Of a stretch of 51,580 nucleotides of DNA, positions 7,993-15,584 are shown piece by piece (positions within the stretch are counted from its first letter, which is position 1; each line of letters opens with the position of its first letter). The notes beneath the pieces were generated by a model. The model did not search any database and was not told the origin of the DNA. It saw only the letters and a program-made list of their open reading frames with translations. The position numbers were made by a program, and so were the translations under genes. Source of the stretch: Rhodococcus gordoniae (GTDB lineage Bacteria; Actinomycetota; Actinomycetes; Mycobacteriales; Mycobacteriaceae); contig NZ_LPZN01000010.1 in assembly GCF_001646655.1 (NCBI RefSeq), positions 1-51,580 of the forward strand, written 5' to 3'.

Positions 7993-9306
7993 ATGACTGT
8001 TGTAGCCTCCACCACCTGCATTGCTCCGTTCGCCACCGTGTCCGGCTGTGACTCGCAGGTTCCGCTCGTCCAGGGTGGCACCTGCACCTACGCGAACTTC
8101 GACTACGCGGCGAGCGCACCGGCACTGTCCGCCGTCACCGACCGCCTCACGGAACTGCTGCCCTTCTACGCGAGCGTGCACCGCGGTGCCGGATACGCCT
8201 CGCGGATCAGCACCACCGCCTACGAGGACGCTCGCACCTCCGTGTCGCGCTTCGTCGGCGCGGACGACGACCAGGTCGTCGTCTTCACGCGCAACACCAC
8301 CGATTCGCTGAACCTGCTTGCGAGTGCCGTGCCCGGCGATGTCGTCGTGCTCGACATCGAACACCACGCGAATCTGCTGCCGTGGAAGAACTCCCGCATC
8401 GTCGAGGCGGCAGATACCGTCTCGGAGACGGTGTGGCGCCTCGCAGTCGAACTCCAGCGCGCCCCCGCGGCCCTGCTCGCCGTCACCGGTGCCTCCAACG
8501 TCACCGGCGAGGTGCTGCCCATCGCAGAGCTCGCCGAACTCGCCCACGCCTCCGGCGCGCGGATCCTCGTCGACGGCGCGCAGCTCGTGCCCCACCGCCG
8601 CGTCGACCTCGCGTCGCTCGGCGTGGACTACCTCGCGTTCTCCGGTCACAAGCTGTACGCGCCGTTCGGTGCGGGAGCGCTCGTCGGCCGACGCGACTGG
8701 CTCGACGCCGCCGAGCCGTACCTCGCCGGAGGCGGTGCGGTGCGCGAGGTACGCCTCGACCACACCGAATGGGCCTGCGCCCCTGCGCGTCACGAGGCCG
8801 GCACCCCCAACGTGCTCGGTGTCGCCGCTCTCGCCGCCGCATGCGATGCGCTCGCCGGTTTCGACTCCGACGCGGTCACCCGCCACGAGGAGGCCCTGTG
8901 CTCCCTGCTCGTCGACGGCCTGGACGCCATCGGCGGAGTGGAAGTGCTTCGGCTGTGGGACGATTCGGCCGACAGCGTCGGAATCGTCACTTTCACGATC
9001 GAGGGCTACGAGCCCGGTCACGTCGCGTCCTATCTGTCCGCAGAGCACGGCATCGGCGTCCGTGACGGACGTTTCTGCGCCCACCCGCTGCTCGCGCGGG
9101 TCGGTCGCGCCGGCGGTGCCGTCCGGGCGTCGCTCGGGCTCGGCAGCTCGTCCGATGACGTCGAACGGCTCCTCGGGGCGCTGCGTTCGCTGGTCGAGAA
9201 CGGACCGTCGTGGGTGCATGCGAAGACCGACGGCGTGTGGAACCCCTCGCCGGAGACGCGGCCCGGCCTCGGAGCGGCCGACGCCGACGCATCTCCGTGC
9301 GTCTAG
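7993..9306 (+). CDS. Class V aminotransferase, cysteine-desulfurase-like
   Basis: A 437-residue PLP-dependent enzyme of the aminotransferase class V (SufS/CsdA-like) fold. The PLP lysine is K220 in SGHKLYAPFGAG. RNTTDSLNL, EHHANLLPW and DGAQLVPHRRVD are the conserved cofactor and active-site segments. C362 in RDGRFCAHPLL aligns with the catalytic cysteine loop of group II cysteine desulfurases, so sulfur mobilisation from cysteine (or a C-S lyase reaction) is likely. No suf or isc genes are nearby. Expression should respond to S-adenosylmethionine through the upstream SAM-IV element. ATG 7993 follows GAGGGA at a good distance. The real substrate (cysteine, cystathionine or a selenium compound) cannot be decided from sequence. 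Confidence 0.85.
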   Translation: MTVVASTTCIAPFATVSGCDSQVPLVQGGTCTYANFDYAASAPALSAVTDRLTELLPFYASVHRGAGYASRISTTAYEDARTSVSRFVGADDDQVVVFTRNTTDSLNLLASAVPGDVVVLDIEHHANLLPWKNSRIVEAADTVSETVWRLAVELQRAPAALLAVTGASNVTGEVLPIAELAELAHASGARILVDGAQLVPHRRVDLASLGVDYLAFSGHKLYAPFGAGALVGRRDWLDAAEPYLAGGGAVREVRLDHTEWACAPARHEAGTPNVLGVAALAAACDALAGFDSDAVTRHEEALCSLLVDGLDAIGGVEVLRLWDDSADSVGIVTFTIEGYEPGHVASYLSAEHGIGVRDGRFCAHPLLARVGRAGGAVRASLGLGSSSDDVERLLGALRSLVENGPSWVHAKTDGVWNPSPETRPGLGAADADASPCV

Positions 9307-9309
9307 CGG

Positions 9310-9338
9310 TCGACAATTCCCCACAGGGTCAGTAGGGT
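9310..9338 (+). promoter_or_regulatory. Leaderless promoter of the first cysteine leader peptide
   Basis: TCGACA (9310-9315), 17 bp, then TAGGGT (9333-9338), then 7 nt to ATG 9346. The predicted transcript starts at or next to the A of the start codon. Confidence 0.65.
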
Positions 9339-9345
9339 AATTCGC

Positions 9346-9435
9346 ATGGAACGGACGAGGGCGATCGCCGCGGCACGCTGGTGCCGTCGCCATGTCGACC
9401 TCTGCCGTACGGCATCGGGAATCTGTTCGGACTGA
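9346..9435 (+). CDS. Cysteine-type attenuation leader peptide (29 residues)
   Basis: The 29-residue product ends RRHVDLCRTASGICSD. It matches the conserved actinobacterial putative leader peptide with the RRHVDLCR motif that precedes sulfur-assimilation genes and is thought to sense cysteine availability by attenuation. It contains three cysteines and appears to be translated from a leaderless transcript. It stops 79 nt before the flavoprotein-like gene at 9515, the presumed target. The region in between presumably holds the alternative RNA structures, which were not modelled. Confidence 0.85.
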   Translation: MERTRAIAAARWCRRHVDLCRTASGICSD

Positions 9436-9514
9436 AGGTCTTCTCCCTCGAAGTCTTCCGGCTCACAGGCCGATTTCTCCGTGCCGCTCCGCGGCCCGTA
9501 CCGAGAGGCATCCC

Positions 9515-10147
9515 ATGCCCGTCGCATCCACCGTCACCCCTGTATCCGCAGATCCGGCCACCGCAGACCCGGCCGTCGTCGAGTCCGCCACCATCCGGGC
9601 GTTGCGTATCGCCGTCGAGCTCGCCGGTCACTCCGGACCCGACTATTGGGCCGACCTGACCCTGGGGCGTGCCGGCGATCCGCCGCTCGACCTCAGCGCC
9701 GATGCACCCAACGTCGTGCGGGTGCGTGCCGCCGACCTGCGTGAGGCCGGAAAGCTGCGCGACCGCATCCGTGCGGAGGCCGCCGAGGAGGGCCGCGAGC
9801 CCGATTCGGTCACCGTGCTCGTCGACGTCGAGGTCGTCCTCGCGTCCGATGCCCGCACCGCCCGTACCCGACGCACCCGTCCGGAAGCCACCCGCGGGGA
9901 GGCCGACACGTTGTCGTACGTCGGAACGCCGCACGGTCTCGCCGGGCTGATCGCCGACATCCACGCCGTGCAGGTCGCCGACGGCGTCACGTTGATCCCG
10001 CTCGCCGCGCCGTTCACCGTCGAGTATCTCGTCGACGGAACGCTGCCGTGGTTGGCGTCGCGCGGCCTCATCGAGGTCTCGCCGACCGTCGTCGAGGTCC
10101 TGCGCCGGTTCGGCGAGGGCGCCCAGGAATCCGTGCGCGCTTCCTGA
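9515..10147 (+). CDS. Half-length luciferase-type flavin monooxygenase-like protein
   Basis: A 210-residue protein. Its second half resembles the C-terminal part of NtaA/SnaA/DszA-type FMN-dependent monooxygenases: REPDSVTVLVDVEVVLASDA, then GTPHGLAGLIADIHAVQVAD and the closing LPWLASRGL. Full family members are 350-450 residues. The N-terminal half of the barrel, with most FMN contacts, is missing, yet the frame is intact with its own ribosome-binding site (GAGAGG) and ATG. It may be a partner or regulatory subunit of a two-component desulfurising oxygenase, or a degenerate relative. Position behind a cysteine leader peptide and next to a SAM-IV-controlled gene supports a sulfur-metabolism role. 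Function is otherwise unknown. Confidence 0.75.
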   Translation: MPVASTVTPVSADPATADPAVVESATIRALRIAVELAGHSGPDYWADLTLGRAGDPPLDLSADAPNVVRVRAADLREAGKLRDRIRAEAAEEGREPDSVTVLVDVEVVLASDARTARTRRTRPEATRGEADTLSYVGTPHGLAGLIADIHAVQVADGVTLIPLAAPFTVEYLVDGTLPWLASRGLIEVSPTVVEVLRRFGEGAQESVRAS

Positions 10148-10160
10148 CTCGAGTTCGTAT

Positions 10161-10204
10161 CGCGAAGGAGGGGCCGGGGTTTCGACTCCTGCCCCTCCTT
10201 CGCG
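10161..10204. terminator. Bidirectional terminator hairpin
   Basis: A perfect 14-bp stem (10161-10174 with 10191-10204) lies between the convergent genes ending at 10147 and 10210 and could stop transcription from both sides. Confidence 0.75.
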
Positions 10205-10209
10205 TGCGT

Positions 10210-10740
10210 TCACGCAGTGCGGCGATCGAGCGCTTCGACCACGTGCACGCGCGGATCGGGATCGAACCGGTAACCGGACCCGCGGACAGTCGTGATGATG
10301 GTGCCGAAACGTCCCAGCTTGGAACGGATCCGGGAGACGTGGACGTCGACACTGCGGTTGCCCCGGTCGGTGTCGAAGTCGTCGTTCTCGGAGTATCCGG
10401 CGCCGAGTGGCCGTAGCGCCGCGCGGGGCACCGCGACGCGGGGCCGGCGAACCAGATGGGCCAGGATCTCGAATTCGCTGTGGCTCAACTCGACTCGCTG
10501 ATTGTCGAGCACCAGCCCGCGGGCCGGCAGGTCGATCACCAGTGGGGTCGGGCCGGGGCTGAGGAGGGTGTGGGTGCGCGCACCCGGGAGTAGATCGAGG
10601 GCGGTCTCCCGTAGTGCGTCGGCGAGAGCTGCGAGATCACCCGCCGATCCGGCGTTCGTGTCCGAGATCTGCACGATGAGAACGAGTTCAGGTGAATCGA
10701 CCGAGCCGTCGGCCGGGTTCTCGATGGAGGACGTGGTCAT
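10210..10740 (-). CDS. Winged-helix (OmpR/PhoB C-terminal type) transcriptional regulator
   Basis: A 176-residue protein with a C-terminal Trans_reg_C winged helix: VELSHSEFEILAHLVRRPRV, then RSVDVHVSRIRSKLG and the wing TTVRGSGYRF. The N-terminal 70 residues are not a receiver domain; no DD or K phosphorylation pocket is visible. It is therefore not a classical response regulator, and resembles GlnR-like or orphan wHTH proteins. It lies 92 nt downstream of the second cysteine leader peptide on the same strand, so its level probably rises when cysteine is scarce. This makes it a candidate regulator of sulfur genes, an inference from context. The ATG start is unambiguous. Confidence 0.85.
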   Translation of the reverse strand: MTTSSIENPADGSVDSPELVLIVQISDTNAGSAGDLAALADALRETALDLLPGARTHTLLSPGPTPLVIDLPARGLVLDNQRVELSHSEFEILAHLVRRPRVAVPRAALRPLGAGYSENDDFDTDRGNRSVDVHVSRIRSKLGRFGTIITTVRGSGYRFDPDPRVHVVEALDRRTA

Positions 10741-10832
10741 GGAAGGGCTCCGCTGGTCGGAAGGTGAACGGTGCCGGGCGGGCAGTGGCCCGCAGCTGCG
10801 CGGCGCCGGAAAGAGAAGGGATGGTGCGGATC

Positions 10833-10904
10833 TCAGGCCGCACAGAGGCACGAGCGGGTACGGCACAGGTCGACATGCCTGCGGCTCCACGCTCGGACTG
10901 TCAC
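10833..10904 (-). CDS. Cysteine-type attenuation leader peptide (23 residues)
   Basis: The short frame starts at GTG 10904 and reads MTVRAWSRRHVDLCRTRSCL, ending CAA. It carries the same RRHVDLCR motif as the leader at 9346 and has three cysteines in the last ten residues. A TACACT hexamer lies 7 nt upstream, so the transcript is probably leaderless. The target is the winged-helix regulator beginning at 10740. Confidence 0.82.
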   Translation of the reverse strand: MTVRAWSRRHVDLCRTRSCLCAA

Positions 10905-10911
10905 GACGGAG

Positions 10912-10917
10912 AGTGTA
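10912..10917 (-). promoter_or_regulatory. Leaderless -10 (TACACT) of the second cysteine leader
   Basis: The minus-strand TACACT is separated by 7 nt from GTG 10904. No convincing -35 was found. Confidence 0.5.
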
Positions 10918-10957
10918 CCCGGGTGGAGGTGCCGACGGTACCGCTGGGTGGACGGTC

Positions 10958-11431
10958 TCAGTCGACGTCGACGTCGATCGCCGCGGTGATGCGCATGAGC
11001 TCCGCATAGACGGTCCGGAACAGTGTGTTCGGGCATCCACCCGACGCCCACAGATCCGGGTGGAGCTGCAGCGCTCGGTCGATGTAGGTGGGCAGGTTCG
11101 TGGGGTGGCCGAGCGGCGCGACACCACCGAGCGGCTGGCCGGTGACCTCCGTGACCAGGTCGGGGGAGGCCGGCACGAGCTCGCCGCCGAGCCGCTCGCC
11201 GGTCCGCTCGACCGACACGCGATGCGCCCCGGACACCAGCAGCAGGATCGGGTCGTCGTCGAGCAGGAAGACGAGCGACTTCACGATCGCGCCCACCTCC
11301 ACGCCCACCGCGGCGGCGGCCTGCTCGGCGGTGTGCACGGTCTCCGGCTGCTGGACGATCAGACCGTGATGGCCGCGGGCGATGAGCGTGTCCGAGACGC
11401 GGTGGGCATTCGGATGCAGCGACCTGGTCAT
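10958..11431 (-). CDS. YbaK/ProX-type aminoacyl-tRNA deacylase
   Basis: A 157-residue protein of the YbaK/EbsC family, which hydrolyses mischarged tRNA such as Cys-tRNA(Pro) or Ala-tRNA(Pro). Family signs are AEQAAAAVGVEVGAIVKSLV with the conserved lysine, the SGAHRVSVERTGERLGG stretch and the loop GGVAPLGHPTNLPTYID (the GGxxPxG motif). It is the length of a single-domain member. ATG 11431 is preceded by TACTCT and 6 nt, indicating a leaderless start. It is divergent from the crotonase gene. The exact tRNA specificity cannot be read. Confidence 0.85.
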   Translation of the reverse strand: MTRSLHPNAHRVSDTLIARGHHGLIVQQPETVHTAEQAAAAVGVEVGAIVKSLVFLLDDDPILLLVSGAHRVSVERTGERLGGELVPASPDLVTEVTGQPLGGVAPLGHPTNLPTYIDRALQLHPDLWASGGCPNTLFRTVYAELMRITAAIDVDVD

Positions 11432-11437
11432 GCACCA

Positions 11438-11443
11438 AGAGTA
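11438..11443 (-). promoter_or_regulatory. Leaderless -10 (TACTCT) of the deacylase gene
   Basis: TACTCT on the minus strand lies 6 nt before ATG 11431. Confidence 0.55.
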
Positions 11444-11533
11444 GGAAAATCGGCGCCCGGTGGGCACGGTTCGGAGGATGCGTCGTCGTCGCGTCGTGAA
11501 GTGGGGGACGGTGCATTCCGAGGGCGCAGAAGT

Positions 11534-11539
11534 TACCGT
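11534..11539 (+). promoter_or_regulatory. Leaderless -10 (TACCGT) of the crotonase gene
   Basis: TACCGT lies 6 nt before ATG 11546, and there is no ribosome-binding site. Confidence 0.55.
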
Positions 11540-11545
11540 TGGGTA

Positions 11546-12376
11546 ATGACCGATCACTCTCCCTGGAAAGCGTTCACCGTCGAGTGCGAGGACCACGTCG
11601 CACGGGTCACGCTCATCGGCCCCGGCAAGGGCAACGCCATGGGCCCCGACTTCTGGGCGGAACTGCCCGTCCTTTTCGGTGAGCTCGATGCCGACCCCGA
11701 CGTCCGCGCCGTCGTCCTCGCCGGTTCCGGCCGGAACTTCTCCTACGGGCTCGACCTCGTCGCCATGGGCGGCAGTCTCGGCGCCGTCGTCTCCGGCAAG
11801 GCGCTCGCGAAGCCGCGCACGGACTTCCACGCGATGATCAAGAACATGCAGGCGGCCGTCACGGCCGTCGCCGACTGCCGCAAGCCGGTCGTCGCCGCGG
11901 TCCAGGGCTGGTGCATCGGCGGAGCGGTCGACCTCATCTCCGCCGCCGACATCCGCTACGCGAGCGCCGACGCGAAGTTCAGCGTCCGCGAGGTCAAGGT
12001 CGGAATGGTCGCCGACGTCGGCACCCTCGCCCGGCTCCCGCTCATCATCGGCGACGGTCACGTCCGCGAACTCGCGCTGACCGGCAAGGACATCGACGCC
12101 GCCCGCGCCGAGAAGATCGGACTCGTCAACGACGTCTACGACGACGCGGACGCCGTGCTCGCCGCGGCTCACGCGACCGCCGCGGAAATCGCCGCGAACC
12201 CGCCGCTCGTGGTTCAGGGCATCAAGAACGTTCTCGACCACACCCGCTCGCCGCAGGTCGACGACAGCCTCCGCTACGTCGCGGCGTGGAACGCGGCGTT
12301 CCTGCCGTCGGAGGACCTCACCGAGGCGATCACCGCCGTCTTCGAGAAGCGACCGCCGCAGTTCACGGGGGAGTAG
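11546..12376 (+). CDS. Crotonase / enoyl-CoA hydratase family protein
   Basis: A 276-residue crotonase-fold protein. The oxyanion-hole segments are AVVLAGSGRNFSYGLDL and VVAAVQGWCIGGAVDLISA. The second acidic position of the isomerase subgroup appears in KFSVREVKVGMVADVGTLAR, where D in ADVGTL matches dienoyl-CoA isomerase-like members. The C-terminal trimerisation helix region is present. It is likely a delta(3,5)-delta(2,4)-dienoyl-CoA isomerase-type or EchA21-like enzyme in fatty-acid beta-oxidation. The start is leaderless. It ends against the convergent ppa gene with a shared terminator. Confidence 0.85.
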   Translation: MTDHSPWKAFTVECEDHVARVTLIGPGKGNAMGPDFWAELPVLFGELDADPDVRAVVLAGSGRNFSYGLDLVAMGGSLGAVVSGKALAKPRTDFHAMIKNMQAAVTAVADCRKPVVAAVQGWCIGGAVDLISAADIRYASADAKFSVREVKVGMVADVGTLARLPLIIGDGHVRELALTGKDIDAARAEKIGLVNDVYDDADAVLAAAHATAAEIAANPPLVVQGIKNVLDHTRSPQVDDSLRYVAAWNAAFLPSEDLTEAITAVFEKRPPQFTGE

Positions 12377-12389
12377 GCCCCTCCTACGA

Positions 12390-12426
12390 CAGATCCCCCG
12401 GACGATCCGATCGTCCGGGGGATCTG
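12390..12426. terminator. Bidirectional terminator between crotonase and ppa
   Basis: A perfect 16-bp stem (12390-12405 with 12411-12426) with a 5-nt loop between convergent genes. Confidence 0.85.
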
Positions 12427-12442
12427 CGTTGCAGGCTCGGTG

Positions 12443-12934
12443 TCAGTGCCCGCCGTTGTTCTTCAGACGCTCGACCGACGCGGTCACCTCGGCCTCGGCC
12501 TCGGCGCGACCGACCCAGTCGGCGGCCTCGACGTGCTTGCCCGGCTCGAGGTCCTTGTAGTGGACGAAGAAGTGCTTGATCGCGTCGAGCTCGAACTGCG
12601 AGACGTCGCTGATGTCCTGGACGTGATCCCAGCGCGGGTCGCCGGCCGGGACGGCCAGGATCTTGTCGTCGCCCCCGGCCTCGTCGACCATCTTGAACAT
12701 GCCGATCGGGCGGGCGTCGACCAGAACGCCGGGGAACACCGACTCGGGCAGCAGCACCATGCAGTCGAGCGGATCGCCGTCCTCACCGAGGGTGTTCTCG
12801 ATGTAGCCGTAGTCGGCGGGGTAGCCGAACGAGGTGTACAGGTAACGATCGAGCTTGACGCGTCCGGTCTCGTGATCGACCTCGTACTTGTTCCGCTGTC
12901 CCTTGGGGATCTCGATGGTGACCTCGAACTCCAC
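12443..12934 (-). CDS. ppa: Inorganic pyrophosphatase
   Basis: A 163-residue family I soluble pyrophosphatase, which hydrolyses PPi to drive biosynthetic reactions in the cytosol. Signature segments are [29 protein letters not shown], the metal-binding [10 protein letters not shown] (D-x-D-P-x-D) and [10 protein letters not shown]. The GTG at 12934 is chosen over in-frame upstream codons because mycobacterial Ppa starts at the equivalent of [10 protein letters not shown] and has about 162 residues. GTGAGG lies just upstream as a ribosome-binding site. It is divergent from dacB. Confidence 0.95.
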   Translation of the reverse strand: MEFEVTIEIPKGQRNKYEVDHETGRVKLDRYLYTSFGYPADYGYIENTLGEDGDPLDCMVLLPESVFPGVLVDARPIGMFKMVDEAGGDDKILAVPAGDPRWDHVQDISDVSQFELDAIKHFFVHYKDLEPGKHVEAADWVGRAEAEAEVTASVERLKNNGGH

Positions 12935-13132
12935 GCCTTGCCTCACTTCGTCGGTATTTTCCGGCGGATACGACATCCGTATCTGCGGTGATGGTCCGCA
13001 GAGAGGATAACGGTCGCGGCGCTAGGCTGGAGGTGCAGGTACCGGGGCCCCGAGTGCGTCACAACAGTGTGCGGCCGGCAGCGGGAAGTGCGGGTAGCTG
13101 GTCGACCAGTGTGTGCAGGATGCAGCGGAGGC

Positions 13133-14539
13133 GTGTTGACGGGGCAGGGCGGCAACAAGAAGCAGGGTTCACTGGCAACCAGGCGACGGCGGAACATGAA
13201 GATCCTGTTCGGGATCTGGGGAGCGGGTTTCCTCGCTCTGGTCGTCGGTGGAGCCTTCGCGATCTACGACGTGCGGACGTCCGCCGGCGCGGTCGTACTT
13301 CCCGCACCGGCACCGGTGGTCGCGACCCCCGCGGTCGCCGCGGTCTCACCCGACGCTCCGACGCCCGACCCGACTTCGCTGGCGTCGGCACTCGACCGGG
13401 CCGTGAACGACCCGGGGCTCGGTGATTTCGCCGGATCGATCAGCGACCCCACGACCGGCACGGTGCTGTGGTCGAAGGATCCCGACCGCGCCTTGATCCC
13501 GGCCTCCACGACGAAGATTCTCACCGCTGCGGCTGCCATGCTCGTGCTGCCGTCCGATCATCGGATCACCACGCGCGTCGTCGAAGGTTCGAAGCCGGGA
13601 GAGATCGTCCTGATCGCCGGGGGCGACCCCACCCTGTCGGCACTGCCGCCCGGCGAGGAGAGCTTCTATCCGGGTGGTCCTCGCATCGCCGACCTCGCCG
13701 AACAGATCCGCCGCGGCGGCACGACCGTCGAGACCGTCCTCGTCGACACGAGCCTGTACAGCGGGGATCCGCTCGCGCCGGGCTGGTTTCCCCAGGACGT
13801 CGGCGACGGTTACGTCGCACCCATCGAACCGGTGATGCTCGACGGCGGCCGGTTGCGCCCGCTCGAAGACGAATCGTCTCGCAGCGCTACGCCCGCCCTG
13901 GACGCCGGTCGTGCACTGGCGACGGCGCTCGGTGCCGACCCCGCGCGGGTAGCGCTCGGATCCGCCTCACCCGGTGCGGCGCCCATGGCGTCGGTCCAGT
14001 CGGCGCCACTCACTGTGCGTCTCGGTCAGATGCTGCGCCGATCCGACAACGTCCTCGCGGAGACCATCGGACGGGAGGTCGCCGTCGCGACGGGCAACGA
14101 GCACTCGTTCGAGGGCACCACGAAGGCGGTGACCGGTACCCTGCAGCAAGCGGGTCTGGACGTCACCGGTGTGACGTTGCGCGACGTCAGCGGACTCTCG
14201 GTCGAGAACCGGATCCCCGCTCGTACGCTCGATCGCGTGATCTCCGAGGCGGCCGGACCGAACAGGACGGAGCTGCGGCCCATGCTCGACTATCTTCCCG
14301 TCGCCGGAGCGACCGGCACGCTCGCCGACCGCTACGGCACCACGACCCGTGCCGGGGCCGGCTGGGTGCGGGCGAAGACCGGCACTCTGACCGAGGTCAA
14401 CGGACTCACCGGGTACGTCGTCGACTCCGACGGTCGTGTGCTGTCGTTCGCTCTGCTCTCCAACGGCAGGTCGCCGGGCGAGGCCCGGCCCGCCCTCGAC
14501 GCCGTGGCGTCGGTGCTTCGCGAGTGCGGCTGCCGATGA
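13133..14539 (+). CDS. dacB: D-alanyl-D-alanine carboxypeptidase/endopeptidase (peptidase S13)
   Basis: A 468-residue penicillin-binding protein of class C (PBP4/DacB) that trims peptidoglycan stem peptides outside the membrane. The active-site motifs are SxxK at S125-K128 (ASTTKIL), SxN at S304-N306 (RRSDNVLAE) and KTG at K415 (AKTGTLTEVNGLTGY). An N-terminal signal anchor (FGIWGAGFLALVVGGAFAIY) follows an arginine run. The GTG start at 13133 has GGAGG just upstream but with short spacing; TTG 13136 and ATG 13196 are alternatives. It is the first gene of a dacB-zincin-tilS-hpt unit; its stop overlaps the next start (ATGA, 14536-14539). A candidate -10 TAGGCT lies at 13023. Confidence 0.92.
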   Translation: MLTGQGGNKKQGSLATRRRRNMKILFGIWGAGFLALVVGGAFAIYDVRTSAGAVVLPAPAPVVATPAVAAVSPDAPTPDPTSLASALDRAVNDPGLGDFAGSISDPTTGTVLWSKDPDRALIPASTTKILTAAAAMLVLPSDHRITTRVVEGSKPGEIVLIAGGDPTLSALPPGEESFYPGGPRIADLAEQIRRGGTTVETVLVDTSLYSGDPLAPGWFPQDVGDGYVAPIEPVMLDGGRLRPLEDESSRSATPALDAGRALATALGADPARVALGSASPGAAPMASVQSAPLTVRLGQMLRRSDNVLAETIGREVAVATGNEHSFEGTTKAVTGTLQQAGLDVTGVTLRDVSGLSVENRIPARTLDRVISEAAGPNRTELRPMLDYLPVAGATGTLADRYGTTTRAGAGWVRAKTGTLTEVNGLTGYVVDSDGRVLSFALLSNGRSPGEARPALDAVASVLRECGCR

Positions 14540-15582
14540 CCGGCAAGGAGCGGGCTCTCGGCGACGCGATCGACTGGTCGTTCGCGGCCGGGGTCGGCGT
14601 GCGCCTCACCCGCTCCGAACCTGCCATGTCGCAGTACACGCGCGACGCGGTGCAGGACGAACTGTTCTCGGCTGCCGCACGTGCCGAGGGCCCCGTGCGC
14701 GAGCACACGCGACTCGACGACGGAACCGAGCCGCCGCCGGCGCGGGTCGTCGACCGGCCCGGATGGGTGCGCGCGGCCGCGGCGTCCATGGCCGACCTCA
14801 CTGCGGCGCCGGGTGCGGGTCCGGGTGGCAGCCGACGCTGGGTGGGCAAACCGGCGGGCGCGCAGGCGGGTGCCATGCTGGCGTACCTGTCCTCGGCGGT
14901 GCTCGGACAATACGATCCGTTCTCCCGCTCGTTGCTGCTCGTCGCGCCCAATGTCGTCGCGGTCGAACGTGTCCTGAAGGTGCCGCCCACCGATTTCCGG
15001 CTGTGGGTGTGCCTGCACGAGGTGACCCACCGCGTGCAGTTCTCGCAGGCACCGTGGATGGCGGAACTGATGCGTGATGCTGCCGCCGATCTCGCCACCG
15101 CCGTCGAGGAACCGATGGGCGACGTCGCGACCCGCGTGGTGTCGGCGGTGAAGGATCTGCGCACTCCGGGCGAGAAGCCCATGTCGGAGCGGGGGATGCT
15201 CGGCGTCGTGCGTGCTCTGCAGGCACAATCGCAACGCGAATCGTTCGATCGGATCCTCGCGCTGGGAACTCTCCTCGAAGGTCACGCCGACCATGTGATG
15301 GACGGTGTCGGCCCGGCCGTGGTCCCGTCGGTCGCACGGATCCGGCGGGCGTTCGACAACCGCCGGCACCGCAACAGCAGCCCTGTCCATCGCCTGATCC
15401 GGCTCGTCCTCGGCATGGACGCCAAGATGGCGCAGTACGTGCACGGCAAGAAGTTCGTCGACGCCGTCGTCGCGAAGGTCGGCATGGACGACTTCAACGC
15501 GGTGTGGTCCGGACCGGATGCCCTGCCCACCCTGGCGGAGATCGACCACCCCGACGCGTGGATCGCGCGGGTGCTGGGCTGA
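14536..15582 (+). CDS. Zinc-dependent metalloprotease-like protein (Zincin_2/DUF2342)
   Basis: A 348-residue protein of the actinobacterial DUF2342/Zincin_2 family (Rv3626c-like). The putative zinc motif HEVTH is at 161-165 (CLHEVTHRVQF), and the downstream GHADHVMDGVG may give the third ligand. The C-terminal half is helical (KMAQYVHGKKFVDAVV). No signal peptide is visible, so the protein is cytosolic unless it follows the cell-wall gene dacB functionally. The start overlaps the dacB stop by ATGA. Proteolytic activity has not been established for the family to my knowledge. Confidence 0.88.
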   Translation: MTGKERALGDAIDWSFAAGVGVRLTRSEPAMSQYTRDAVQDELFSAAARAEGPVREHTRLDDGTEPPPARVVDRPGWVRAAAASMADLTAAPGAGPGGSRRWVGKPAGAQAGAMLAYLSSAVLGQYDPFSRSLLLVAPNVVAVERVLKVPPTDFRLWVCLHEVTHRVQFSQAPWMAELMRDAAADLATAVEEPMGDVATRVVSAVKDLRTPGEKPMSERGMLGVVRALQAQSQRESFDRILALGTLLEGHADHVMDGVGPAVVPSVARIRRAFDNRRHRNSSPVHRLIRLVLGMDAKMAQYVHGKKFVDAVVAKVGMDDFNAVWSGPDALPTLAEIDHPDAWIARVLG

Positions 15583-15584
15583 TC

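Noticed and set aside
10208-11127. Long in-frame extension of the winged-helix regulator up to 11127
   Set aside because: The extension crosses the leader peptide and part of the deacylase gene in another frame; ATG 10740 gives a normal start.
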